Assembly: GCF_017165765.1 (NCBI RefSeq)
Contig: NZ_JAFGZD010000002.1
Span: 186,001 to 250,000, forward strand
Direction: 5' to 3'
Source of the DNA: Pseudomonas capsici
Lineage (GTDB): Bacteria; Pseudomonadota; Gammaproteobacteria; Pseudomonadales; Pseudomonadaceae
Length of the DNA stretch: 64,000 nt
Shown in pieces: positions 1 to 7,776 of the stretch. The first letter of the stretch is position 1; each line of letters begins with the position of its first letter. The translations under genes were made by a program, and so were the position numbers. A model generated the notes under the pieces. The model worked only from the letters and a program-made list of their open reading frames with translations, was not told the origin of the DNA and did not search any database.

Positions 1-159
1 TTGGAACGATATTCCGCATGGGTTGCACTCTACTTTGATCACGGATTGAAGCTGCCATGGATTGTCGCCAAACAATGGGGTGGCAGCTATGTGAGGGTTG
101 GCGAACCGGCAAGTAGAAAACCGGCAGACCCGAAGGCCTCCCGCACACAGCCGCCATAA
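1..159 (+). CDS. C-terminal fragment of an unidentified protein (cut by window edge)
   Basis: An open frame runs from base 1 to a TAA at 157-159, giving 52 residues with no internal stop. It contains the segment ALYFDHGLKLPWIVAKQWGG and ends in a basic, proline-rich tail. The hydrophobic and aromatic character with a charged tail looks like a real C-terminus rather than random frame. I do not recognise the family. A TTG stands at base 1, but whether it is a start cannot be decided because the upstream sequence is missing. Confidence 0.3.
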   Translation: MERYSAWVALYFDHGLKLPWIVAKQWGGSYVRVGEPASRKPADPKASRTQPP

Positions 160-426
160 CGCGGTGGCAGACAGAATAAAGCGACTGCGGCGTGATGGGG
201 AGTGTTTACTTGATCGGGTCGCCAAACCCGGTCGCTGATTTGCAACGACGGTGGCAAGGTTAACGGTGGCTTGGCTGGTCAGTAATTGGGGAATTCAGCA
301 TGGTCCTGGTAAGCATTCATATGTGCTTGTAGGAAGCTACGATCAGGGTCTTTTCAGCCATCTGCCACTTGCCTGAAACATTGTCGGTGTTGACTGGCGT
401 CTTGCGTTGAAACCCAAGGCTGGACG
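160..426. other. Non-coding stretch left of gspK
   Basis: No convincing reading frame on either strand. An AAGG about 7 bases before the ATG at 427 is the gspK ribosome site. I searched by eye for a second Pho box with the CTGTCAT spacing seen at 3679-3696 and found none, so the promoter of gspK is not identified. Confidence 0.4.
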
Positions 427-1392
427 ATGACGAGAAACCGACAACAAGGTGCGGCGCTGCTGATGGTGCTGGTCGCACTGGCCATGCTGGCCGCAGGGCT
501 GGCCTGGATGGTCGAGCAGGGAAGGCAGGAAGTGGACAGCGTGCGTCTGTTACAGCAGCGTGTGCAGGCGCGGTCCATTGAAAAGGCGGCTCTGGCCTTT
601 ACCGGGCAGGCGCTCAAGGATCCGCTGTGGCGTGCCAGTCCGCTGTTCTGGCAGGCCTTGCGCGGGCAGCCTTTGAGCTATGACTTCAAGGGCGGCAAGG
701 CGAGTATCCGGATTGTCGATTTGCACCGCTGCTTCAACGTCAACAGCCTGATCGGACCGGAAGCCGAGCGTGCGCAAAAGCAGCTGGTTTACCTGCTGGG
801 TGCGGATATGCAGGCTGAGCGTCTGGCCCAGAGCCTGACCGACTGGATCGATGACGATCACCAGAGCAGTCTGCAGGGAGCAGAGAACAACGAATACCTG
901 CGCGCTTCGCCACCGCGTCTGGCGGCCAATCAGTCGATGGTCGATATCAGCGAACTGAACCTGCTGCTACCTGCCGACAACCAGCGTGAGCAACGTTATC
1001 CACAGCTGTGCGCATTGCCGGAAACCACGGGTTGGCGGCTGAATGCCAATGCCCTGAATCTCAGTGAGTTGCCCTTGCTGGAGGCTTTGTACGAGGGGCA
1101 GGTCGAGCGCTCGCAACTGACCCGCCTGATCAGTGGCAGGCCTGCCGGTGGCTATCTGGATGCCAGCGCCTTGCGTCAGGCCATGGGCGCCATGGACGAT
1201 GAAGCCTTCGCCCGACTGAGCGAAGGGTTACTGCTCAATGGCGACCACTTCCTGTTGCAGATCGAAGTGGAACTGGATGGCCAGACATTTCACAGCCAAT
1301 ACCGCGCCGAAGCCCTGGGTATCGTGAAATGGCACAGCCGCGTGCCAGCTCAAGAGATGGTGGTAAGGGAGCGTAAGGCGGGGAAGATTTAA
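427..1392 (+). CDS. gspK: Type II secretion minor pseudopilin GspK
   Basis: 321 residues. GspK caps the tip of the T2SS pseudopilus together with GspI and GspJ. The N-terminus has the prepilin pattern QGAALLMVLVALAML, with no Glu at position 5 of the mature helix, as is usual for GspK. A large periplasmic domain follows (about residues 60-300), with a segment DLHRCFNVNSL and an acidic WIDDDHQ patch typical of the K family. The gene is separated from the rest of the T2SS genes: it would normally lie between gspJ and gspL, but those two overlap directly at 12290. It is convergent with phoX. ATG 427 has a fair ribosome site. Family assignment is secure; that it works with the gspC-N genes to its right is inferred from the otherwise missing K. 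Confidence 0.9.
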   Translation: MTRNRQQGAALLMVLVALAMLAAGLAWMVEQGRQEVDSVRLLQQRVQARSIEKAALAFTGQALKDPLWRASPLFWQALRGQPLSYDFKGGKASIRIVDLHRCFNVNSLIGPEAERAQKQLVYLLGADMQAERLAQSLTDWIDDDHQSSLQGAENNEYLRASPPRLAANQSMVDISELNLLLPADNQREQRYPQLCALPETTGWRLNANALNLSELPLLEALYEGQVERSQLTRLISGRPAGGYLDASALRQAMGAMDDEAFARLSEGLLLNGDHFLLQIEVELDGQTFHSQYRAEALGIVKWHSRVPAQEMVVRERKAGKI

Positions 1393-1439
1393 GCTACAAG
1401 CTACAAGCTACAAGCTACAAGCTACAAGCCGCAAGTCAC
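1391..1439. repeat. Tandem 7-bp repeat (AAGCTAC) x5 plus two degenerate units
   Basis: Five perfect copies of AAGCTAC occupy 1391-1425, followed by AAGCCGC and AAGTCAC. The array begins one base after the first base of the gspK stop codon. It also supplies the left arm of the hairpin at 1421-1462. Copy number could vary by slippage between strains. Confidence 0.9.
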
Positions 1440-1462
1440 CACGTTCACTTGCAGCTTGTAGC
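1421..1462. terminator. Hairpin between convergent gspK and phoX
   Basis: A 16-base arm at 1421-1436 pairs with 1447-1462 with one mismatch and a 10-base loop. A second inverted copy of the same words follows to about 1476. It lies between convergent stop codons and may stop transcription from both sides, although there is no long T tract. Confidence 0.55.
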
Positions 1463-1488
1463 TTGCCACTTGCGGCTCTATTCCCCAA

Positions 1489-3519
1489 CTACACCGCCAG
1501 ATCGCCTCCATCAGCCCGCTGGATCACCACGGTTGAAGCGCGTGGCCGTACGGTTCCGACGGTCACGTCGGTTGCCACATCGGTCGATGGCCAGTTGTCG
1601 GGGTGCTGGATGTTGAGGAACAGGGTCTTGTTGTCCGGCGTAAAGGCCAGGCCGGTGACTTCGCTGCCATTGGGGCCGACGAAGAAGCGGCGCAGGTCGC
1701 CCTGGTTCTGGGCATTGACCGGGATCTGTTTGCCTTGGGCATCGACCATGTTGGTGGGGATGACTGCCAGCATCTGGTCGTTGGTGTAGCTGGTGATGGT
1801 GGATTCGCCGTTGTCGGTCTGGATCCACAGCACGCCGCGGCTATCGAAGCTCATGCCGTCGGGGCTGGCGAACTGGTTCAGTTCGGTCAGGCCGGAGCGG
1901 TTGATATCTGCCGTGCCGGAAGCGTTGGCACCAAAGACAAAGATGTCCCAGGTGAACGACACCAGATCGTCCGCATCATGCCAGCGGATGATGTGTCCGT
2001 GTCTGTTGTTGACCCGTGGGTTGGCAGCGTTGGCCGTGGTGCGGCTGGTGTTGTTGGTCAGGGTCAGGTACACGTCGCCATTGAGCGGGTTGACGGCCGT
2101 CCACTCCGGGCGGTCCATCGGTGTGGCACCCACTGCATCCGCTGCACCGCGGGTGTTGAGGATGATGCCCGGCAGGTCGGTGAACTTGGCACCCAGGGTG
2201 CTGCTGTCGGTCGTGGCGGTGGCTACGTCGAGCAGCAGCCAGTTGCCGCTGCCGTCGGCATTGAAGCGGGCGACATAGAGTTTGCCGCTGTCCATGTACT
2301 TGGCACCGGTGGCCAGGCGATCGCTCGGGTTGGCGTCGGCTGCGTCCCAGAGGGCAGTGGAAACGAACTTGTAGAGGTATTCGTTCTGCGAGTCGTCGCC
2401 CATGTAGAACACCACCGGTTTGCCGGGAGTGGTCAGGCCCGGCCAGCAGCCTTCGTGACGGAAGCGGCCAAGAGCGGTGCGTTTTACCGGCAGGGTGCTG
2501 GCGTTGTACGGGTCGATTTCAACGATATAGCCATAGGTGCTGGCTTCGTTGCGGTAATCGTCCGTGGCGGTGGCGCCGGACGGGGTGATGTTGAAACGGG
2601 TGAACTCGCCGTTGACCTCTGAAGCATCGCCTGCGGCGGTTTCCCAGCGATAGTTGCCGTTCGAGGTGGCGATGCCGATGCGCACCTGGTCTGCCGGACG
2701 AGTGCCTCTGTTGACGAAAATCCCCGGCCAGTTTTCTTCACAGGTCAGGTACGTGCCCCAAGGCGTGTAGCCGTTGCCGCAGTTGTTGTTGGTGCCGCGA
2801 GTCTGGCTGCCGTCGGTGGAGAACACGGTCTTGACGTGATCGGTGCCCTTGAGCGGGCCGGACAGGTTCATCACCGAAGCAGTGGTGAAGCGACGGTTCA
2901 ACGGATCGTTTTCCACCACCTGCCAGCGGTTGCCGACCTTGCTGATGCGCACCACGCCCGCGCCATGGGCGTTGATTTCCTTGCGTACTTCTTCTGCCGG
3001 GCGAACGCCGCCAACCAGGGTCGGGCCGGACGGGTGCAGGGCGTTCTGGTCGATGTATTCGAAGTTGATCGCCAGCAGGCCGTCGGTGGAACTGCCGTTG
3101 ATGGGGAAATAGTGCATGCCGTCGTGGTGCATGCCCATGGAGTTGGCCTGATCGGTAGAGGTGTTGCTGCCGTCGCTTTTCCAGGGGTTGGCGAGATTGC
3201 TCAACGGCGTGCCCCATGGGGCGAGTACATAAGCGGTATAACCGGCGGCCACGGTGACAGCGTCGGTGCGCGAGCCCGGGATCGAAGTAAAGCCCAGCTT
3301 CAAGCTCTCTGGCGTAGCGGGTGTCGGTGCCGGGTCGTCATTCGAATCGCTGCCACTGTCGAAGCAACCGGTCAGCCCGACGCCCGCAATCATGGCAATG
3401 GCAGCACCCAGCCCGCCACGTACCACGCTGCGACGGCTCAGATAAGTGTCCAGCACGGATGACAGCGGCTCGTTGGTACTCAGGTTGCGGTTCTGGTTAT
3501 CGCCGGTATTACGACTCAT
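1489..3519 (-). CDS. phoX: PhoX-type alkaline phosphatase (DUF839), Tat exported
   Basis: 676 residues. PhoX enzymes are calcium/iron phosphomonoesterases that release phosphate from organic esters outside the cytoplasm under phosphate starvation. The N-terminus carries a twin-arginine signal (SRRSVVRGG, residues 28-36), a hydrophobic stretch, and L-T-G-C, a possible lipobox, followed by a Ser/Asp/Pro-rich linker. The rest is the long DUF839 propeller region, with segments such as HEGCWPGLTTPGKPVVFYMG and ASPDGMSFDSRGVLWIQTDNG. It lies between gspK and the divergent SoxB-like gene, so the T2SS is a likely exit route if the protein is not retained as a lipoprotein. It shares a 232-base intergenic region with the Pho box at 3679. 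Start at ATG 3519. Family assignment is firm; secretion by this T2SS is inferred. Confidence 0.9.
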   Translation of the reverse strand: MSRNTGDNQNRNLSTNEPLSSVLDTYLSRRSVVRGGLGAAIAMIAGVGLTGCFDSGSDSNDDPAPTPATPESLKLGFTSIPGSRTDAVTVAAGYTAYVLAPWGTPLSNLANPWKSDGSNTSTDQANSMGMHHDGMHYFPINGSSTDGLLAINFEYIDQNALHPSGPTLVGGVRPAEEVRKEINAHGAGVVRISKVGNRWQVVENDPLNRRFTTASVMNLSGPLKGTDHVKTVFSTDGSQTRGTNNNCGNGYTPWGTYLTCEENWPGIFVNRGTRPADQVRIGIATSNGNYRWETAAGDASEVNGEFTRFNITPSGATATDDYRNEASTYGYIVEIDPYNASTLPVKRTALGRFRHEGCWPGLTTPGKPVVFYMGDDSQNEYLYKFVSTALWDAADANPSDRLATGAKYMDSGKLYVARFNADGSGNWLLLDVATATTDSSTLGAKFTDLPGIILNTRGAADAVGATPMDRPEWTAVNPLNGDVYLTLTNNTSRTTANAANPRVNNRHGHIIRWHDADDLVSFTWDIFVFGANASGTADINRSGLTELNQFASPDGMSFDSRGVLWIQTDNGESTITSYTNDQMLAVIPTNMVDAQGKQIPVNAQNQGDLRRFFVGPNGSEVTGLAFTPDNKTLFLNIQHPDNWPSTDVATDVTVGTVRPRASTVVIQRADGGDLAV

Positions 3520-3678
3520 TCATCAGGTCCTTTTTATGAAATAGGTTTGGAAAAGGAACCGGGACTGTAGAAGCCGAGTGTGATGATTCATTGGCAGTTT
3601 TATTAAGAAAGTGTCTGAGAATCGTCGTAGTTATTTCATTTTGTTACAGAGAGGGTTGTCAGGGCCGAGGTTAAAAAT

Positions 3679-3696
3679 CTGCCATCAAACTGTCAT
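3679..3696 (+). promoter_or_regulatory. Pho box (PhoB binding site)
   Basis: CTGCCAT-CAAA-CTGTCAT: two 7-base direct repeats with 4-base spacing, differing from the PhoB consensus in one base of the first half. It lies 55 bases before the ATG of the SoxB-like gene and faces the T2SS operon. It sits in the region shared with phoX and may serve both, but I saw no second good box oriented to phoX. Confidence 0.8.
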
Positions 3697-3751
3697 TTTC
3701 CATCGCCAATATGCCGCCCCTGTGAAGGATTCGCCTCAGGACACAAGAACA

Positions 3752-5404
3752 ATGGCTTCAATGGCGCGGCGCGATGTGTTGGGATGGATGACGGCGGGTG
3801 CCATGGCGCCGTTGCTGTCCGCCTGCTCAAGCCTTCAGTACAAAGGTTCTGTGGCCAGTGGCAGCTACGTCGATCTGCTGTATGTGGCTGACACTCTGGA
3901 TGCCCGTCAGCCAGGCAAGCCGGTGGTTCCTGCCACGCATCTGGGGCCGGCGACCCGTATCGGTCAGGCTCCCTGGATTACTGGGGCCAATGCCCGTGTT
4001 CACGCACCCGATCAAACCTCACTCAACAGTCTTCTCGATAGCAGCCTGAGTCAGCACATCGAAACCGGTGGCTATCCGGTGCTGGGCGCATTGCTGCAGC
4101 GTTTGCGCAGCGAAGCGGGTGAGGGCAACAGCCTCACGCTGGAGAACGGGCAATGCTGGAATGGCAGTGGCCTGGCTTATCTGACTCAGGGAAAGTCCGG
4201 CGTTCAAGGCAGCGCATTGTTGGGCACCGAAGTGCGGGTCAGCAGCGATGAGCGTCTGCTCTGGCCGCAGCAGTGTGCCGGTCTGTATCGTCAGTTCGGG
4301 CATCCAGTTCTGGGAGCAGACCTGGCTGCGGATGTCGGTCAGCGCCTGGGCACCGAGGCCGTGGCTTTCTTTCGTCGCGGCGGAATCCGCATCGCGGTTG
4401 TCGGCATTACCGACCCTTACGCCCGTGATCAGAAACTGTCCCTCAAACAATGGCACGACAGCCTGCAACCGACACTTGAGCGTGCCCGGGCCGATGCCGA
4501 TCTGCTGATTGCCCTGGCCGATGTCGGCACCGGGCCGGGGATCTGGCTGGCCGAACGTCTGTCGCAGATCGACATGGTGCTTTGCGCTCGCGGTCAGGAT
4601 CTCTGGCCGCAGCCCGTGGAAATCATGCAAGCCTCTGGCAAGCGAGTGCCGGTGGTATTGGGCGGGACCCGGGCCAGCGGAGCCTTTCGCATTCGTTGCC
4701 AGCAGAGCGCGGGGCAGTGGCAGTTCACAGCACGTTTTCATCCGGCTTTTGAAAGCACCCTGACTGCGGTCGATCGGAATCAGGCCCAGCGTATTCGGCA
4801 GATCACTCAACAGCAACGCGCTGCCCATGCTGGCTGGCTTGACGAGCCGCTGGCCCGTGCGCCGGAAAACCTCTGGCGTCGGGATGTGCGCGGCGGCAGT
4901 TGGGACCGCTTGCTGCATGAGGCCTTGGCCGAGCGTCCCGACAGCTCCGTGCTGCTGCCGGGCCTGCGCTACGACAGCCCGCTGGCGCAAGGGCAGATGA
5001 TTACCCGCGAGCACCTGATCAGCCTGACCGGCAGCTATCCGGCCCCGGTGGTGAATGTGCCCGCGAAGCAGGTTCCCAGGGTGCTTGAGAACGTCGCCGA
5101 GCAAATGTTTGGCGATATGTTGCTGCTGGACAACAGTCAGGATCTGCCGCGCTGGATGGGCCAGCCATGGGAGGTCACTTACAGCGCGGGCGGCAAGCGG
5201 GTCAGTGGCGTGAGCGAACCCGCCGGACAGTGCCGCACCTTTGGCCTGGGGTTCGATGCCCAGGCCGGTCAACCGCTCTGGCAGCACCTTGAAGCCTGGC
5301 TGCGCGAGCGTCCTGCCGACTGGCGCATCGCACCCTTGCACTTGCCAAAGATGCGTTACGTACAGGGGCATCCCGGCTGGCATCCACGGGAGTCTGCCGC
5401 ATGA
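3752..5404 (+). CDS. SoxB/5'-nucleotidase-like exported protein lacking the metal-binding residues
   Basis: 550 residues from ATG 3752 (AGGA 10 bases upstream). The N-terminus has a twin-arginine-like ARRDVLGW and a lipobox L-S-A-C25. The body aligns with SoxB and 5'-nucleotidases: the beta strand DLLYVADTLDAR (residues 41-52), GGYPVLGALLQRLR (106-119), NGQCWNGSGLA (132-142), and a C-terminal domain with SLTGSYPAPVV and a PWEVTYSAGGKRVSG motif very like SoxB. The ligands are changed, however. Canonical D-x-H is D47-T-L49; the GD aspartate is Q134; the GNHE/GHWE site reads S-S-D-E (164-167); the later histidines are replaced (A256-D257, and C-A-R-G at 278-281 for GHTH). It is therefore probably not a normal metallophosphoesterase. 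It is the first gene of the T2SS operon, and its stop overlaps gspC. It may be a secreted or surface binding protein; the function is unknown. Confidence 0.75.
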   Translation: MASMARRDVLGWMTAGAMAPLLSACSSLQYKGSVASGSYVDLLYVADTLDARQPGKPVVPATHLGPATRIGQAPWITGANARVHAPDQTSLNSLLDSSLSQHIETGGYPVLGALLQRLRSEAGEGNSLTLENGQCWNGSGLAYLTQGKSGVQGSALLGTEVRVSSDERLLWPQQCAGLYRQFGHPVLGADLAADVGQRLGTEAVAFFRRGGIRIAVVGITDPYARDQKLSLKQWHDSLQPTLERARADADLLIALADVGTGPGIWLAERLSQIDMVLCARGQDLWPQPVEIMQASGKRVPVVLGGTRASGAFRIRCQQSAGQWQFTARFHPAFESTLTAVDRNQAQRIRQITQQQRAAHAGWLDEPLARAPENLWRRDVRGGSWDRLLHEALAERPDSSVLLPGLRYDSPLAQGQMITREHLISLTGSYPAPVVNVPAKQVPRVLENVAEQMFGDMLLLDNSQDLPRWMGQPWEVTYSAGGKRVSGVSEPAGQCRTFGLGFDAQAGQPLWQHLEAWLRERPADWRIAPLHLPKMRYVQGHPGWHPRESAA

Positions 5405-5829
5405 TTCGTCTGGTCTGGGCGAGTCATATGCTGCTGGTGATGCTGATCGGCTGGCTGGCGGCGCAGTGTGTGTTGCAGGCCTGGCATGGTCTGGCGCAAC
5501 CGGCCACCGACAGGGCACCGACGGCTCCAGTGGCCGGTCTGTTGAGCAGTCACTGGCGCGCCGGTCCCGTCCTCAGCAATGAATTGCCCCTGACCACGCT
5601 GGGTATCGAATACCTGGGCAGCTTCAAGGCGATTCCCCTGAGCGCCACGGTGGTGGTGCTGCGCTTCGAGCAGCGTCAGCGCACTCTGGGTCGCGGCCAG
5701 AAACTGGCACCTGGCGTTTCTCTGCATGACATCGATGAGCTGGGCATGGTGTTCGACAACAACGGCAAGCTCGAACGTTTGCCATGGCCCGCGCAACGGC
5801 CTTACTTCGGCTTCAAGCAACAGGGATAA
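5401..5829 (+). CDS. gspC: Type II secretion inner-membrane protein GspC (short form)
   Basis: 142 residues. GspC links the inner-membrane platform to the secretin. There is one N-terminal membrane segment (residues 4-25), a proline-rich linker, and a homology-region domain with LPLTTLGIEYLGSF and the conserved RGQKLAPGVSLHDI. The usual C-terminal PDZ or coiled-coil domain is absent; full GspC proteins have about 270-300 residues. It resembles the short HxcP-type proteins. The ATG overlaps the preceding TGA as ATGA, implying translational coupling. Confidence 0.8.
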   Translation: MIRLVWASHMLLVMLIGWLAAQCVLQAWHGLAQPATDRAPTAPVAGLLSSHWRAGPVLSNELPLTTLGIEYLGSFKAIPLSATVVVLRFEQRQRTLGRGQKLAPGVSLHDIDELGMVFDNNGKLERLPWPAQRPYFGFKQQG

Positions 5830-5832
5830 GCA

Positions 5833-7776
5833 ATGACCTCCACTCGTCTCAAGCAACCGCTGCGTCTTGCTCTTCTGCTGTGTGCTCTGACCCTGAGCGG
5901 TGTGAGTGCCGAAGAGGAACCGCTGTATGAGGTCAACTTTGTCGATACCGAACTCAGCGAGTTCATCGACAGCGTCTCGCGCATCACCCACACCACCTTC
6001 ATCATCGATCCGCGGGTCAAGGGCAAGGTTACGGTGCGCAGCAGCGAGATGCTGGGTAGTGAAGAAATCTACGATATTTTTCTGGCTCAACTGCGCGCCC
6101 AGGGTTTTGCGGCGGTGGACCTGCCAAACGGCAGTGTGAAGATCGTCCCGGATCAGGCCGCTCGCCTTGAGCCCGTGCCGGTGGAGGCGGGCCGTAATGC
6201 ATCGCAGGCCAACGATGGTATGGCGACCCGCGTGTTCAACGTGCGCAACGCTGCCAGCGAACAGATGCTCAATATCCTCAAGCCGTTGATCGATCCTCGG
6301 GTGGGAGTGATCACGCCGTACCCTTCGGCCAATCTGTTGGTGATTACCGACTGGCGCAGCAACCTGGATCGTATCGACAGCCTTCTGGTTCAGCTCGACC
6401 AGGTCAGCCAGGAACCGCTGGAAGTGCTGCCGCTGAAAAATGCCAATGCCAATGACACCGCGCAACTGGTCACGCGCCTGCTGGCGCGCGAGCAGGGTGC
6501 CGACAGCGCGCAAGTGGTGGCCGACCCGCGCAGCAATGCCTTGCTGGTGCGTGGCAGTACCGACAGTCGCGCCCGTGTGCGAGCCTTGCTCAAGCAACTG
6601 GATAAGCCTTACGACCCGCAACACAACGCCAATACCGTGGTGATCTACCTGCGCCATGCCAATGCGTCGGAAGTGGTCAAGGTCCTGCGCGGTCTCAGTC
6701 AGGACATCGCAGCGCCGACATCCGCCGCTCAGGGCAGCGAGAAATCCCTGCCGGTCAGCACTTCGGGCATCCGCATGGAATACGAGGAAGGCACCAACGC
6801 GGTGGTGATGGTCGGGCCGGACAGTGAATTGACGGCTTATCGCAGCATCGTCGAGCAACTGGATATTCGACGTGCCCAGGTGGTGGTCGAAGCCATCATT
6901 GCCGAAGTGTCGGACACCCGCGCTCAGGAACTGGGTGTGCAATGGCTGTTTCAGGGCAACAACTTCGGTGGCGGCGCGATCAATTTCAGCGGCAATGCCC
7001 CGAGCGTCACCAGTGTGGGCGCGCTGGTACAGTCCGGGGACACGGCAGGCCTCGGGCAATTGCTGGCCGGTGTTCAGGGTGTGACGGCAGGTGTCGGCAA
7101 CCTGAGCGGGGGCGGGCTGAATTTTCTGGCCTTGCTCAATGCCCTGAAAAGCCAGAGCGGTTTCAATCTCCTGTCGACGCCAACCTTGCTCACGCTGGAC
7201 AACGCCGAAGCGTCGATTCTGGTCGGGCAGGAAGTGCCGTTCGTGACCGGTTCGGTGACCCAGAACAACGCCAATCCCTACCAGACCATCGAGCGCAAGG
7301 AAGTGGGTGTGAAGCTGCGCATCAAGCCGCAGATCAACATCGACAACACCGTGCGCCTGGATATCGTGCAAGAGGTTTCGTCGATTGCCGACAGCACCAC
7401 GGCCAGCGATGTCATCACCAACAAACGCGAGATCAAGACCAAGGTCATGGTCGAGGATAACGGGCTGGTGGTGCTGGGCGGGCTGATCGGTGACGAGTCC
7501 ACCACCAGCGATCAGCGGGTGCCATTGCTGGGTGATATTCCAGGGCTGGGGCGACTGTTTCGCTCCGACTCGACCCAAAGGGTCAAACAGAACCTGATGG
7601 TATTCATCCGCCCGCGCATCGTGCGCGACGGCGAGACGCTGGCTCAGCTCAGCAGCGAGAAATACCGCAACCTCAAGGCCAGCACCTCGTTGGCGCTGCC
7701 GGGTGCAAGCGAGGGTGATCCGCTGCTGCAATTGTTTCCGGCCAGCCGTGAGCGCCTGGAGCAGGGCGCATGGTGA
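5833..7776 (+). CDS. gspD: Type II secretion outer-membrane secretin GspD
   Basis: 647 residues. The protein forms the outer-membrane channel. A signal peptide ends near LSGVSAEEE (about residue 26) with no lipobox cysteine, unlike the lipidated HxcQ of P. aeruginosa. The N0 domain (YEVNFVDTELSEFIDSVSRI) is followed by N1-N3 repeats (for example LKPLIDPRVGVITPYPSANL) and the secretin core with QEVPFVTGSVT and the signature VPLLGDIPGLGRLFRS near residue 570. About 65 residues follow the core, and no clear pilotin-binding tail is evident. The gene follows gspC by 3 bases and its stop overlaps gspE. Confidence 0.95.
   Translation: MTSTRLKQPLRLALLLCALTLSGVSAEEEPLYEVNFVDTELSEFIDSVSRITHTTFIIDPRVKGKVTVRSSEMLGSEEIYDIFLAQLRAQGFAAVDLPNGSVKIVPDQAARLEPVPVEAGRNASQANDGMATRVFNVRNAASEQMLNILKPLIDPRVGVITPYPSANLLVITDWRSNLDRIDSLLVQLDQVSQEPLEVLPLKNANANDTAQLVTRLLAREQGADSAQVVADPRSNALLVRGSTDSRARVRALLKQLDKPYDPQHNANTVVIYLRHANASEVVKVLRGLSQDIAAPTSAAQGSEKSLPVSTSGIRMEYEEGTNAVVMVGPDSELTAYRSIVEQLDIRRAQVVVEAIIAEVSDTRAQELGVQWLFQGNNFGGGAINFSGNAPSVTSVGALVQSGDTAGLGQLLAGVQGVTAGVGNLSGGGLNFLALLNALKSQSGFNLLSTPTLLTLDNAEASILVGQEVPFVTGSVTQNNANPYQTIERKEVGVKLRIKPQINIDNTVRLDIVQEVSSIADSTTASDVITNKREIKTKVMVEDNGLVVLGGLIGDESTTSDQRVPLLGDIPGLGRLFRSDSTQRVKQNLMVFIRPRIVRDGETLAQLSSEKYRNLKASTSLALPGASEGDPLLQLFPASRERLEQGAW

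Noticed and set aside
1391..1439. CRISPR-like or satellite repeat
   Set aside because: The units are 7 bases, contiguous and without spacers. They fit a slippage array within a terminator hairpin.
3540..3640. A second Pho box facing phoX
   Set aside because: The best minus-strand candidates (near 3585 and 3655) have only half-site similarity and wrong spacing.
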